Shown one piece after another: positions 37,787 to 48,184 of a stretch of 49,944 nucleotides of DNA. This DNA comes from Alphaproteobacteria bacterium (GTDB lineage Bacteria; Pseudomonadota; Alphaproteobacteria; RF32; CAG-239): positions 1 through 49,944 of the forward strand of contig JAEEYV010000024.1 of the NCBI GenBank assembly GCA_016288295.1, written 5' to 3'. How positions within the stretch are numbered: position 1 is the first letter of the stretch; every line of letters begins with the position of its first letter. Position numbers and translations under genes: made by a program. Below the pieces are notes generated by a model. That model worked only from the letters and a program-made list of their open reading frames with translations. It did not search any database and was not told the origin of the DNA.

Positions 37787-39016
37787 CTACTCATAGCGCA
37801 AGGCATTTATCGGATTTAGTAAAGATGCCTTATAGGCAGGATAAAAACCAAACAAAACACCTACCAAACCCGAGAACACAAACGGTATAACCACATATGC
37901 CCATGCAATTCTGAGTGTAAATGTCGTAAACAGCTTCATAATCTCAACTCCAATCAATCCTGTAACTATTCCTACCAATCCACCAATCAATGATAATACG
38001 ATTGCTTCCATCAAAAATTGCCATCTGATATCCCAAGCCTTGGCACCGATTGCCATTCTTATACCGATTTCCCGGGTTCTTTCGGTTACTGATACCAACA
38101 TAATGTTCATAATACCTATACCTCCGACCAAAAGCGAAATTGAGGCGATTGAGCCGAGCAGGACAGTCAAAATCTGGGTTGAACTTTCCATCATTTCCTG
38201 CATTTGGGTCAGATTCATAATTACAAAATCGTTTTCTTTATTCGTTCCCAGATTATGCCGCTGTCGCAACAATTGGGCTATATCGTCTTGTGAAGAATAG
38301 GTTGCTTCTCCGTCAACGGCCTGCAACATAATCATACTTACTTGGTCAGGAAAAGTAATGCCGATAACTTTTTTCTGTGCGGTTGTAATAGGGATAAACA
38401 CGGCATCGTCTTGATCCATTCCCATACCGTTTTCGCCTCTTTTTTGCAGAACACCTATTACTGTAAAAGGCATTCCCTTTATGCGCACGGTTTTACCCAA
38501 CGGATCGACATCACCAAACAGCTCTGTAACTACGGTTTTTCCTAAAATGGTAACTTTGGCGGCATTTTTAATATCACTATCTGAAAAATTTCGCCCATAA
38601 TTCAAAGCCCAGTCCTTAATTTCAAAATAACGGTTATCGGTTCCGGTGGTAGATGTTGACCAGTTAGCATTACCATATACAATTTGTGAAACTTGTTCCA
38701 AAACCGGAGCTGCAAGTTTAACTTTTGCTATTTTTTCTTGAATAGCATCGCCATCGGCAGCTTTCATTGTAGGCAGAGAGCCTCTTCCTCCTCTGGCACC
38801 GCCGGAAGTTGAAGTTCCTGAGCGTACAATCATCAAATTTGATCCCATAGTCTGCATGTCTTCTTGGATTGAGATTTGCGCTCCATGTCCAATAGCTAAC
38901 ATCACAATAACGGCAGCAACACCTATAATAATGCCCAAGCTTGTCAAAGATGAGCGCATTTTGTTGGCACGTATTGCACGTATAGCAATTTTAGTAATTG
39001 TTTTCAGTTCAATCAT
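37787..39016 (-). CDS. MacB-type ABC transporter permease
   Basis: RANKMRSSLTSLGIIIGVAAVIVMLAIGHGAQ...GGIGIMNIMLVSVTERTREIGIRMAIGA. Confidence 0.94.
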   Translation of the reverse strand: MIELKTITKIAIRAIRANKMRSSLTSLGIIIGVAAVIVMLAIGHGAQISIQEDMQTMGSNLMIVRSGTSTSGGARGGRGSLPTMKAADGDAIQEKIAKVKLAAPVLEQVSQIVYGNANWSTSTTGTDNRYFEIKDWALNYGRNFSDSDIKNAAKVTILGKTVVTELFGDVDPLGKTVRIKGMPFTVIGVLQKRGENGMGMDQDDAVFIPITTAQKKVIGITFPDQVSMIMLQAVDGEATYSSQDDIAQLLRQRHNLGTNKENDFVIMNLTQMQEMMESSTQILTVLLGSIASISLLVGGIGIMNIMLVSVTERTREIGIRMAIGAKAWDIRWQFLMEAIVLSLIGGLVGIVTGLIGVEIMKLFTTFTLRIAWAYVVIPFVFSGLVGVLFGFYPAYKASLLNPINALRYE

Positions 39017-39702
39017 TTAGCGTTCCTTTCGTCACTTCTGATTTCACCATCAACAACCTTAATGATGCGATTGGCATACATTGCAATATCTTCCTCGTGA
39101 GTGACTAAAATAATTGTACGCCCTAATTCTTTATTGAAACGTGTAAACAAGTTCATTACCTCAACACTTGTTTTGGTATCAAGATTTCCTGTCGGCTCAT
39201 CGGCAAAAATAATCGGAGCCTCGGTAACTAATGCACGAGCAATCGCCACACGTTGCTGTTGTCCGCCGGATAGTTGATTAGGTTGATGATCCATACGTTG
39301 TTCAAGTCCAACACTTTTTAGTGCTTCAAGTGCTTTTTCATGCCGTTCGGCATCAGGAATTCCGGCATAAACCATCGGCAACTCAACGTTTTCAATCGCT
39401 GAAGTTCGCGACAGCAAATTAAATCCTTGGAATACAAAACCGATTTTTTGATTTCGGATTGTAGCCAGTTCATCACTGTCAAGATTTCCGACTTCTCTGC
39501 CGTCCAAAAAGTATTTTCCTGCTGTTGGCTTATCTAAACAACCTAGAATATTCATCAGAGTAGATTTTCCCGATCCTGAAGGTCCCATAATCGCTACAAA
39601 CTCTCCCTGATTGATTTCAAGCGAAATACCTTTCAAAATCTCAAGCATTCCGTCACCCAAAGGATAACTTTTTCTGATATTTTCCAACTTAATCAGTGAC
39701 AT
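39013..39702 (-). CDS. MacB/LolD-type ABC transporter ATPase
   Basis: GPSGSGKSTLMNILGCLDKPT, LSGGQQQRVAIARAL, IIFADEPTGNLD. Confidence 0.95.
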   Translation of the reverse strand: MSLIKLENIRKSYPLGDGMLEILKGISLEINQGEFVAIMGPSGSGKSTLMNILGCLDKPTAGKYFLDGREVGNLDSDELATIRNQKIGFVFQGFNLLSRTSAIENVELPMVYAGIPDAERHEKALEALKSVGLEQRMDHQPNQLSGGQQQRVAIARALVTEAPIIFADEPTGNLDTKTSVEVMNLFTRFNKELGRTIILVTHEEDIAMYANRIIKVVDGEIRSDERNAK

Positions 39703-40856
39703 TAACGTATCCTCATTGGCATATTATGTCCGCCTCGCTCTTTAGAATCAGAACTTTCGACAATAACTTCCATGCCCTCAAACAACTTATTTCCCTCAAT
39801 TTGGGTATTGTTATCATCATAAACGCCTGACTTTATTTCAATACGTGTCGGCTTTCCGTTTTCCATAACCCAAATACCTTTTTGAGCATACCTGGTGTCA
39901 TCTCCCATAGAAAATCTCAAAGCCTTGTTTGGAACAACAAATACACCTTTTTCGTTAGCAGTAATAATTTCAACATTTGCAGTCATTCCCGGTTTAAATT
40001 TCAATTCGCTGTTATCAACGGCAATAACTACCTGATAAGTAACGACATTAGAAGTTGTAACCGCCTCATTTCTAACTTGTGTAACAACACCTTCAAAAGT
40101 TTCATTTGGAAAACTATCAACATTAAATTGAACTTGCTGTCCTTCTTTTACTTTAGCAATATCAGCTTCTACCACCGAGGCCTCAATCTGCATTTTAGTT
40201 AAATCCTCGGCTACATTAAATAGGGTAGGGGTTTCAAAACTGGCTGCCACGGTTTGTCCCTCTTCGACATTTTTAGAAACGATAATTCCATCGACCGGTG
40301 AAACAATTTTGGTATATCCGAGCTGAATTTTATTATAGTCGAGAGCCGCCTGAGCCTGTTCAACCTGAGCCTTATATAAAGCTACATTTGCAACAGCCGT
40401 ATCATAGTTTTTCTGGGCCTCATCAAGTTCTTTGTCTGCAGAATAGTTCTGCTTGTTTAGTTTTGCAATGCGAGCCAAATGTTTTTTATAATAGTCGCGG
40501 CTTGCTTCTGCGCTCATAACCTGAGCCTTAGCCACGTCGAGATTGGCCTTTTCCCTGGCAACATTTGATTCAAAAGAGGAGGGATCTATTTCTGCCAACA
40601 GCTGGTCTTTTTTAACCAAAGAGTTATAATCAACATAAATTTTCTGAATTCGACCCGAAACCTGAGTACCGACATCAATGTTAGAAATCGGATTAATTGT
40701 ACCTGATGCCGAAACCATTTCGGTAATATCACCTTTTGACAGTTTATGGGTTATATATTTTTTGCTGGTTGGTCCTTTTTTTATCAAACTCAAACCAAAA
40801 ACAACTGCCACAATTACTGCCGCAATAACAATCGCTGATTTTCTCATTTTCTGCCT
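39702..40856 (-). CDS. macA: MacA-like periplasmic adaptor (start likely 40856)
   Basis: TEMVSASGTINPISNIDVGTQVSGRIQKIYVDYNSLVKKDQLLAEID; coiled coil; adjacent to MacB components. Confidence 0.92.
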   Translation of the reverse strand, partial: RQKMRKSAIVIAAVIVAVVFGLSLIKKGPTSKKYITHKLSKGDITEMVSASGTINPISNIDVGTQVSGRIQKIYVDYNSLVKKDQLLAEIDPSSFESNVAREKANLDVAKAQVMSAEASRDYYKKHLARIAKLNKQNYSADKELDEAQKNYDTAVANVALYKAQVEQAQAALDYNKIQLGYTKIVSPVDGIIVSKNVEEGQTVAASFETPTLFNVAEDLTKMQIEASVVEADIAKVKEGQQVQFNVDSFPNETFEGVVTQVRNEAVTTSNVVTYQVVIAVDNSELKFKPGMTANVEIITANEKGVFVVPNKALRFSMGDDTRYAQKGIWVMENGKPTRIEIKSGVYDDNNTQIEGNKLFEGMEVIVESSDSKERGGHNMPMRIR

Positions 40857-41009
40857 CATAAATAGCTCTTCATATATAACTTTAACGCCATAATAATCAT
40901 AAAAGTTCAAAAAATCTACATTTTTTATAAAAAAATACTTGCCTTTATTTGTTTTTTTGTCTATAATCACCTGACAATCTGAATTATTATTTTAATTTTT
41001 AACTAATTT

Positions 41010-41330
41010 ATGAATAAAAAAGATAAAGATCAAAAAGAAAAATCAGCCGCTAAACAGGCAATCAGTGCATTTAAAAAGTCGTTGCAAGAGATGGATGATC
41101 CCACGCTGGTGAAGACAATAAAATCCATCACCGAAGGTATGCTCAGGCGCGCTCCAAAGGACGAGATACGCCATCAAGCGGAAACCTTGTTGCGTTATTT
41201 ACGTGTAAATAGCGCAACTCGAGATGCCTACTTTGCATTAGCAGAAGCTATCGAGTCCCAAGCAATCGCTACGGGGAACTCGCCATTACTCAAGCTCGCA
41301 CGAACTGGTAAAAGACAATGTCAGGCATGA
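41010..41330 (+). CDS. hypothetical protein (cassette ORF 1)
   Basis: 106-aa ORF overlapping ORF 2; visibly higher GC than neighbours. Confidence 0.6.
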   Translation: MNKKDKDQKEKSAAKQAISAFKKSLQEMDDPTLVKTIKSITEGMLRRAPKDEIRHQAETLLRYLRVNSATRDAYFALAEAIESQAIATGNSPLLKLARTGKRQCQA

Positions 41331-41872
41331 TAGATGGTATTTACAGTGAGCACATTCACGATATCTACGAGGATAGTGCTCGGCGAAATCTCCGGCAAAG
41401 GCTCCTAGAAGATGAGCAACATCGTGCCTTTGGACGAATGCAAGGGTATGACCTGTGTCAAGGTGAACTTCCTGACTTCTTCAAACTTATGACCGATTTG
41501 GACGCCGACGTATATTGGCGTCACGAGTTTGAAGAACGAGCTATCTGGGCTCTAACTTCGACACAGGATGCAATTGTCGAGTTCATTGTGACTTATCTTC
41601 GTACAAGGGAACCGTCAGTTTCTCTGTTCTCTTCTTTGTGGAGCATGGGTATAGTGCCACTCAACGTGGTCACGAAAATCATGGCTACTCGTCAGATAGA
41701 TGGTACGTACGTCCTTCGAACGGGGTATGACAAAATCCTGCCCATAATCAAAGATGACATCAAACGTCAGAAGACGCAGGCGTATGAACACATGCACACA
41801 GAGACCACAATGGGATTCTGGAGCGAACGTTTCACAGCGGTATCCTGGTTACTTGCACAGTGCTCATCTTAA
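41318..41872 (+). CDS. hypothetical protein (cassette ORF 2)
   Basis: 184-aa ORF, overlaps ORF 1 by 13 nt, followed by a terminator. Confidence 0.6.
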   Translation: MSGMIDGIYSEHIHDIYEDSARRNLRQRLLEDEQHRAFGRMQGYDLCQGELPDFFKLMTDLDADVYWRHEFEERAIWALTSTQDAIVEFIVTYLRTREPSVSLFSSLWSMGIVPLNVVTKIMATRQIDGTYVLRTGYDKILPIIKDDIKRQKTQAYEHMHTETTMGFWSERFTAVSWLLAQCSS

Positions 41873-41875
41873 CAA

Positions 41876-41916
41876 AAAACGCTTCCCGCCGCAAGGCCGG
41901 AAGCGTTTTTGTTTGA
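41876..41916. terminator. Rho-independent terminator (aaaacgcttcc-cgccgcaaggcc-ggaagcgttttt)
   Basis: Strong stem plus T-tract. Confidence 0.85.
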
Positions 41917-41927
41917 AAAAAATAACT

Positions 41928-42371
41928 TTATTCTGATAAAATCTTGTAGATGTCTGCAGAATTTGTTGCTCTTCGTATTTTGGCACATTCGGTATCGCTC
42001 TTCATAATTTTTGATATCTCTGCCAACGCATTCAAATGATCGGCACCGCTGTCTTCAGGAGACAAAAGTAAAAATACCAAATCAACCTTTTTTTCATCAG
42101 CGGCATCAAATTCAACACCGCCTTTTATCTTTGCAAACAGGCCTTGTGTATGTTTTAATGCCGTAACACGTGCGTGAGGCAGGGCAATTCCCTTTCCCAT
42201 TGCAGTTGTTCCCAGATTTTCTCTTTCCAAAACTGCATCAAACAAAGTGCGTGCATCAACCTTTGCGGTTTTTGCTGCATGATCAGCCAGCCCCTGAATC
42301 AATTCTCGTTTAGAACTTACACCATCCAAAACAAGCACATCTCCGGCTTGCAATATATCAGAAATTTTCAT
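41928..42371 (-). CDS. ptsN: PTS IIA-like nitrogen regulatory protein
   Basis: ENLGTTAMGKGIALPHARV...KVDLVFLLLSPEDSGADHLNALAEISKI. Confidence 0.93.
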   Translation of the reverse strand: MKISDILQAGDVLVLDGVSSKRELIQGLADHAAKTAKVDARTLFDAVLERENLGTTAMGKGIALPHARVTALKHTQGLFAKIKGGVEFDAADEKKVDLVFLLLSPEDSGADHLNALAEISKIMKSDTECAKIRRATNSADIYKILSE

Positions 42372-42386
42372 AAATATTCCTTCAGA

Positions 42387-42953
42387 CTATTTATCAGCCT
42401 TTGGTTCTACCCATCCGATATTACCGTCCTTGCGACGATATACCATACTGATATGATTGTTATTGGCATTTCTGAACATTAAAGCGCATTCATTTGCCAA
42501 ATCCATATACATAACGGCTTCACTTACTGAGCATACAGGGATATTAGCGCCAGTTTCAGCGATGGTCAATGGAGCATTAACATCAATATCCATCTCTTCA
42601 TCGGTTTCAATAACCGGAAAAACGGCTTCACTGGCCAATTCAGACAAACTTGTTTTGCTTTTGTGGTCTTTTAAACGATTTTTGTGTTTGCTCAAGCGAA
42701 CAACAATATGAGAGTTTGCATTGTCAAAAGCAGTATAAGGATCACTGCCCAGACCGGTACCTTTCAACACAATGTTTTTTGCAGGATGCACGGTAACCTC
42801 GGCCGAAAAATCATCTCCTTCTTTTGAAAAAGCCACATTGCAACCGATGGGGTCGCTAAAATATTTTGTTACTGCATTCAAAACATTTTCTTCAATATGA
42901 GCGCGCAATCTGTCGCTGATATCAACCTGTTTACCTGTAAATGTAATCTTCAT
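42387..42953 (-). CDS. hpf: ribosome hibernation promoting factor, long form
   Basis: MKITFTGKQVDISDRLRAHIEENV plus C-terminal YMDLANECALMFRNANNNHISMVYRRKDGNIGWVEP. Confidence 0.94.
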   Translation of the reverse strand: MKITFTGKQVDISDRLRAHIEENVLNAVTKYFSDPIGCNVAFSKEGDDFSAEVTVHPAKNIVLKGTGLGSDPYTAFDNANSHIVVRLSKHKNRLKDHKSKTSLSELASEAVFPVIETDEEMDIDVNAPLTIAETGANIPVCSVSEAVMYMDLANECALMFRNANNNHISMVYRRKDGNIGWVEPKADK

Positions 42954-43060
42954 TAATTTTTCCTTGCAAAATATTATTATACCTTCTGAACTGCCAGTCT
43001 ACCACATTTTTAGCAAAATTCAAGCCCAAGTTTTAGAATATTTCAATAAAAAATCCTAAA

Positions 43061-43801
43061 TTACATTGAAAAATTATCGCCAAGATATACGCGCCGCACT
43101 TCTTCATTGGCAACAATTTCTTCTGGCGTGCCTTCCATTAAAACGCTTCCACCATGTAATATATATGCTCTATCAGTAATATCCAAGGTCTCACGCACAT
43201 TATGATCTGTAATCAATACGCCTAAACCACGATGCTTTAGCTGTGAAACCAAATTTCTGATTTCTCCTACGGCAATTGGGTCAATACCTGCTAGAGGCTC
43301 ATCGAGCAAAATAAACGTAGGCTGACTTGCCAAAGCTCGGGCAATTTCCAATCGACGACGTTCGCCACCGGACAGTGCCATTGCTGGAGATTTTCTCAAA
43401 TGTGCAATAGAAAATTCCGATAACAACTCTTCTAGCATATTTTCTCGTTTATCTTCGTTTTCAACCACAATTTCCAAAATAGCTTTAATATTATCTTCAA
43501 CGCTTAACGTGCGAAAAATAGATGCCTCCTGTGGCAAATATCCTATTCCCATTTTAGCACGGCGATACATCGGCAAATTTGTAATATCTTGTCCATCAAT
43601 ATGCACATCACCATAATCAGGAGTAATCAACCCTGTAATACAATAAAAACAAGTAGTCTTTCCGGCCCCGTTCGGTCCCAAAAGCCCGACAGCCTCGCCG
43701 CGTTTGACGTGCAAAGAAACATTGCGCAAAACTGGGCGGTTTTTATATTTTTTACCAATATTAAAAACTTCCAAAATCGATTCTTGTTTTTTATTCAACA
43801 T
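43061..43801 (-). CDS. lptB: LPS export ABC transporter ATP-binding protein
   Basis: [62 protein letters not shown]. Confidence 0.96.
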   Translation of the reverse strand: MLNKKQESILEVFNIGKKYKNRPVLRNVSLHVKRGEAVGLLGPNGAGKTTCFYCITGLITPDYGDVHIDGQDITNLPMYRRAKMGIGYLPQEASIFRTLSVEDNIKAILEIVVENEDKRENMLEELLSEFSIAHLRKSPAMALSGGERRRLEIARALASQPTFILLDEPLAGIDPIAVGEIRNLVSQLKHRGLGVLITDHNVRETLDITDRAYILHGGSVLMEGTPEEIVANEEVRRVYLGDNFSM

Positions 43802-43817
43802 TTCTCCGCCCTCATAT

Positions 43818-45014
43818 TTATTTATTTTTATGTATTTTTAATCCGTCTTCATAAATAACACCGGAAATCCGTCCCTTACCGCTTGTACCGACTTTACTTA
43901 TACCGGTGTTTAAATTGGTTTCGGCTGTGTTCCCTCTCATGCTGTTGCCGTCTTTAATAATCACGACATCATCAAACAATTTGACATCACCGCTGTCAGG
44001 ATAGTAAACGCCTTTTTGAGCATGAACTTCTCCTTCGCTGTTTTTAGTCTTTACATTACCTGTCATTTCAATTCTGTCAATAGCCGAATTATTACCAGTA
44101 TTATCCTTAAAAAATGCTTTCAGATGATCGGCATACACTTTATTTTTACCATTATCAACAACTACGCTTCCGTCGCCGGAAAAATCTTTTAGGCCTGTCT
44201 TTCCGTCTTTACCTTTTGCAAATATAGCGGTCAAAACATCACCACTAACTTTCAAATTATCTTTAGTTACGACAGCATCTCCCATTGCTACCATTTTTTG
44301 TTGATTGCGATAAAACTCTACCCTTTTAGAAGCAAAAATATCTATCTTGCTACCAAAAACTTCATCAGAAGTATTAATTTTTGTTTTTCCCTTAAGCTGC
44401 AACAAATCCTTATTTGTAAAGTATTCAAAGGCCTGGGTGTCCAAATGTCCGAGTTTGCCATTTGCTCTTACTGGCTTATTGCCATATACTCTTGATTGAT
44501 CAACTTCATAATACATTTCTTTAGTTTGTGCCTTCATGCCATCACTATAAACAACTTCAACATTATCAACTAAAGAAAAAACTTTTTCTTTTTGATCATA
44601 AAAACCTGTCGGCGCATTAACATCAATCCATTGTTCATCAGAAGTTGGCATCTTTCCTTTAGGATTTTGCATTTTTACCAATTGTGATCCCGGAGCTGTC
44701 TCGTCGATACTTTCGGCTACAAAGTTGCTGACACGATTTGATTTATCTGTCACATAAAGTACCGAATTTTTTATATGCAACTTTTCAATTTCATTGCGCA
44801 TTGGTTTAGAAATTTTGATAGAAAAATCACTTCTGTCCTGTAAACTCGGCCAAACAGCTAACACTCCGACAAGAGCAGCAGCTATTGCAGGAAACGTTAT
44901 TTTTATCAGCCTTATTCTTTTCTTTTGACGTTGCAGAGAAGCCTCACCGGCGCTTGTTTGCTTTGTCAGGCGCTCGTCATTGAAGATATTATCCAGCTGT
45001 TTAATGTCTAACAC
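43818..45014 (-). CDS. LptC-like N-terminus fused to LptA/OstA-like C-terminus
   Basis: Single N-terminal TM with LptC-like ectodomain ([54 protein letters not shown]), then OstA-like repeats ([21 protein letters not shown]...[65 protein letters not shown]); next to lptB and kdsD. Confidence 0.83.
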   Translation of the reverse strand: MLDIKQLDNIFNDERLTKQTSAGEASLQRQKKRIRLIKITFPAIAAALVGVLAVWPSLQDRSDFSIKISKPMRNEIEKLHIKNSVLYVTDKSNRVSNFVAESIDETAPGSQLVKMQNPKGKMPTSDEQWIDVNAPTGFYDQKEKVFSLVDNVEVVYSDGMKAQTKEMYYEVDQSRVYGNKPVRANGKLGHLDTQAFEYFTNKDLLQLKGKTKINTSDEVFGSKIDIFASKRVEFYRNQQKMVAMGDAVVTKDNLKVSGDVLTAIFAKGKDGKTGLKDFSGDGSVVVDNGKNKVYADHLKAFFKDNTGNNSAIDRIEMTGNVKTKNSEGEVHAQKGVYYPDSGDVKLFDDVVIIKDGNSMRGNTAETNLNTGISKVGTSGKGRISGVIYEDGLKIHKNK

Positions 45015-45017
45015 GAA

Positions 45018-46034
45018 TTATGCCGCTTTATTTACGTTACTGTTATTGGTCGATTTTTTATCAATCGTAAAACCTGCCCGCAAACAATCATGCAAGTGAA
45101 TAACGCCAATTGGTTTTTTATCATCAACAACAAACAGCTGTGTAATACTCTTACTGTTCATAAAGTTTACGACCTCGGCCACCAAAACATCAGCAGTAGT
45201 AACTTTTGGATTTTTGGTCATTATGTCTTTAGCTGTTTTAGCAAACAAGTCATTGTCGGAAGAATTAACCATAGCACGACGCAAATCCCCATCGGTAACT
45301 ATTCCTGTCAGATTTCCGTCTGTATCAACAATTCCGACACATCCGAGCATCTTTGATGACATGGTAACAATAACATCACGCATACTGGCATTTTCACCAA
45401 TAAGAGGCATTTCATCCCCCTTATGCATAAGGTCAGAAACTTTTTGCAATATTGCCCCCAACTTTCCGCCTGGATGACGTTGTTTATAATTAGAGGTTGA
45501 AAACCCTTTTCTTTCCATCAATGCAACTGCTAAAATATCGCCCAAAACCAAGGTGGCAGTTGTTGACGATGTCGGAGCCAATCCTAAAGGACAAGCCTCA
45601 CCGTTATCAGGCAAACGCAACAAAATATCTCCGGCTTTTCCCAAGCTGCTTTCCGGATTTTTTGTGATAGCAATCAAAGAAATACCATATCTTTTGCAAT
45701 ACACCAAAATATCAGACAACTCTTTTGACTCACCACTGTTTGAAATTGCAATAACAACATCATCGGTTGTCAGCATTCCCAAATCACCGTGACTTGCCTC
45801 CGCCGGATGAACAAAAAACGATGGTGTTCCGGTTGAAGCCAAAGTTGCGGCAATTTTTCGCGCGATGTGTCCCGATTTTCCCATACCGGTAACAATAACG
45901 CGCCCTTTTGTAGCTTGCATCAAATCAAGAGCCTTAATCAACGATTCGTCCAATTGTGTTTTCATTACGTTGAGAGCCTCAATTTCTTTTTCAATAGTAT
46001 GATAAGCCGATATTAAATCCTTGTTTTCTGTCAT
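45018..46034 (-). CDS. kdsD: arabinose-5-phosphate isomerase KdsD/GutQ (SIS + CBS pair)
   Basis: GRVIVTGMGKSGHIARKIAATLASTGTPSFFVHPAEASHGDLGM plus two CBS domains. Confidence 0.95.
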   Translation of the reverse strand: MTENKDLISAYHTIEKEIEALNVMKTQLDESLIKALDLMQATKGRVIVTGMGKSGHIARKIAATLASTGTPSFFVHPAEASHGDLGMLTTDDVVIAISNSGESKELSDILVYCKRYGISLIAITKNPESSLGKAGDILLRLPDNGEACPLGLAPTSSTTATLVLGDILAVALMERKGFSTSNYKQRHPGGKLGAILQKVSDLMHKGDEMPLIGENASMRDVIVTMSSKMLGCVGIVDTDGNLTGIVTDGDLRRAMVNSSDNDLFAKTAKDIMTKNPKVTTADVLVAEVVNFMNSKSITQLFVVDDKKPIGVIHLHDCLRAGFTIDKKSTNNSNVNKAA

Positions 46035-46222
46035 AAGTTTTACCTCATTAAGTTAATAGCCTTTAGACTTCAAAACATCTAATGTTTTACCCGATGGCAA
46101 CCTGCATATCACATTTTCTATTAAAAGGCAAGTAATTTCCTAAATTTTTCAATCTTTACAATATATTTACCATACGGTGCTTAAACTAACACAGCAATTA
46201 ACAGATTCGGAGATTTTATGGC

Positions 46223-48124
46223 ATGAAAAAACGTTATTTTTATTTAACAACAATTCTAACTTTGTTCCCAGTTGTCACCAATGCTGGAGAAGATGCAACA
46301 ACGTTGCAGAATGGTCTTAATTTGTATGGCGGGGGATATGAAAAGGTTACAGTCTCTGAGGGAACTGACGGGTTTACGGTTAATTTTCCTGAAATAACTT
46401 ACACAAGGACTGAACAGGGCGATGACCAGGAAATGAAAACCATCAGTGAAACGATGCCCGGTTATGTTGCCAAAGCAGTGAAAGAAGGAACATTTTATGA
46501 CAAAGATGTTTTTAAAATTACTGCAGATTCTAACGATGCTCTTCGTTACAGCATATATCAAATGATTCCAGAAGAACCGCAAGAGGTGAGAGGCTTTATC
46601 GCGCCGGAGTTGAAAAACATTGTTGCCGACCGGTATGTGGTTGAAAACTATTTTGTACCGGATCTGAAACTTTTTAATGCCAAAAATCTTAAAATTAATC
46701 GTGTGGTATATGCCACAATAGATGAAGAAAACGGGTTAAAGCAGGAAATCGGCGTTGTTAATAGTATCGATTTTAAAACGACCTTGATTCCTAATGATGG
46801 TACAATTGAGCATAAAACGGAGAGCAATATGCAAGGTCTTGGCGTTCGTATTCCATCTCTGCTCAATTTTTCGATTCGTGAAGCTAATAACAATTATTCA
46901 GCAGTATATGGTATTGATGAGAATACTGATATCAGCGATTTGTTCTCAGGTTTATCCCAAATGAAAAAATCTGAGCATGTGTCAGAAATCAACAGTCTAT
47001 CACAACTAAAAAAGATTGATACCATATTAAAGCTCAAGAGTTTGCCGAAATTAATAAGAGCCGATAATACAGGAAAAATCAGAAATTTGTCATTAGAGAT
47101 TGCAATTTTAGGCATAAATTTTAATGCCGACATTGATAGCAATATGCACAGCGAAATTGATACAAACACACAAACAATACGTATAGACGGAGATTATGAG
47201 GTTTCAAACTTAAAAATCGATAGCATGTTTTACAGTCTTCCGTCCGGTAACGTAAAAACCAAATATTCAATTACGGGCATAGCTGTACAAGATTTAGTTG
47301 AAATTGCTGTTATGTCTGATAATGATACTTTCAAAAGAATCAAAGAGGCCGGAAAATCTTATCAATTAACTCCGGAAGATGAACAATTCATCAGAGATTT
47401 TATCTCTAAAATAGATATTGCCGTTAAAGATGTTAAAACCAATTTTGACGCAGATGCTGTAATCGACCAGTCCGAAATAGTTGCCGTAGGTGCTGCCGAA
47501 AGAAGTGGTAATTATTTTGTCGGCAATGCAGATGTAACTTTGTATAATTATGACAAACTCAGACCGGATAATTCAAAACAATGTGAAGAAGATCAAAAAA
47601 ATAATCCGAGTTCAGTGTCTTGGGCTTGCATGCAGGCTGACAAACCGGGGGCTTTTGATGAATATATTGACAAGTCCAAACGTACCATAGATGCCCAAGG
47701 TCGAACAGTAGATGTAATAAAGGTTGTTTTTGATGCAACCGGCGTTTATGTAAACGGTACCAAAACCGCCGATCCTATAGAAATAGATTTCAATAAAGAG
47801 TGCAATGATTATATTCAAAAATTGAAAAATAATTCAACTACCTCTACTACCTCAAATTCCAACGGGTGGGAAGTCTGCGACGAAGATGGAAACTGCCAGA
47901 AGCTGGATCAGGAAACAGTAGAGTTCAAAAACAAAAATGGTGATGAATATAGGATTGAAGTCAAAGATATTGATAGCTCTGACAATATTACTGAAGGAAA
48001 CACCCCGATTTCTGAAGATGTTGAAACTTCATCGGAAGAAGTAACATCATCTTCTGATGTTTTTGAAAATACTTCTCCGCAAGAAATAACGTCGACCACC
48101 GAAATTACGGACGAAGCTATTTAA
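46223..48124 (+). CDS. large exported protein of unknown function with Ser/Thr/Glu-rich C-terminus
   Basis: Signal peptide MKKRYFYLTTILTLFPVVTNAG; ends in low-complexity TTSTTSNS... and SSEEVTSSSDVFENTSPQEITSTTEITDEAI. Confidence 0.8.
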   Translation: MKKRYFYLTTILTLFPVVTNAGEDATTLQNGLNLYGGGYEKVTVSEGTDGFTVNFPEITYTRTEQGDDQEMKTISETMPGYVAKAVKEGTFYDKDVFKITADSNDALRYSIYQMIPEEPQEVRGFIAPELKNIVADRYVVENYFVPDLKLFNAKNLKINRVVYATIDEENGLKQEIGVVNSIDFKTTLIPNDGTIEHKTESNMQGLGVRIPSLLNFSIREANNNYSAVYGIDENTDISDLFSGLSQMKKSEHVSEINSLSQLKKIDTILKLKSLPKLIRADNTGKIRNLSLEIAILGINFNADIDSNMHSEIDTNTQTIRIDGDYEVSNLKIDSMFYSLPSGNVKTKYSITGIAVQDLVEIAVMSDNDTFKRIKEAGKSYQLTPEDEQFIRDFISKIDIAVKDVKTNFDADAVIDQSEIVAVGAAERSGNYFVGNADVTLYNYDKLRPDNSKQCEEDQKNNPSSVSWACMQADKPGAFDEYIDKSKRTIDAQGRTVDVIKVVFDATGVYVNGTKTADPIEIDFNKECNDYIQKLKNNSTTSTTSNSNGWEVCDEDGNCQKLDQETVEFKNKNGDEYRIEVKDIDSSDNITEGNTPISEDVETSSEEVTSSSDVFENTSPQEITSTTEITDEAI

Positions 48125-48142
48125 CGGAAATATAATATCCTA

Positions 48143-48176
48143 AAAAAATCCCCTTGCTCTTCGGAGTGAGGGGATT
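48143..48176. terminator. Rho-independent terminator (aatccccttgctcttcggagtgaggggatt)
   Basis: Stem-loop between convergent genes with A/T flanks. Confidence 0.75.
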
Positions 48177-48184
48177 TGGGTTAT

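Noticed and set aside
40857-40970. Extended N-terminus of the macA ORF
   Set aside because: MRQKMRKSAIVIAAVIV at 40856 gives a normal membrane anchor; the extension is AT-rich and lacks signal features.
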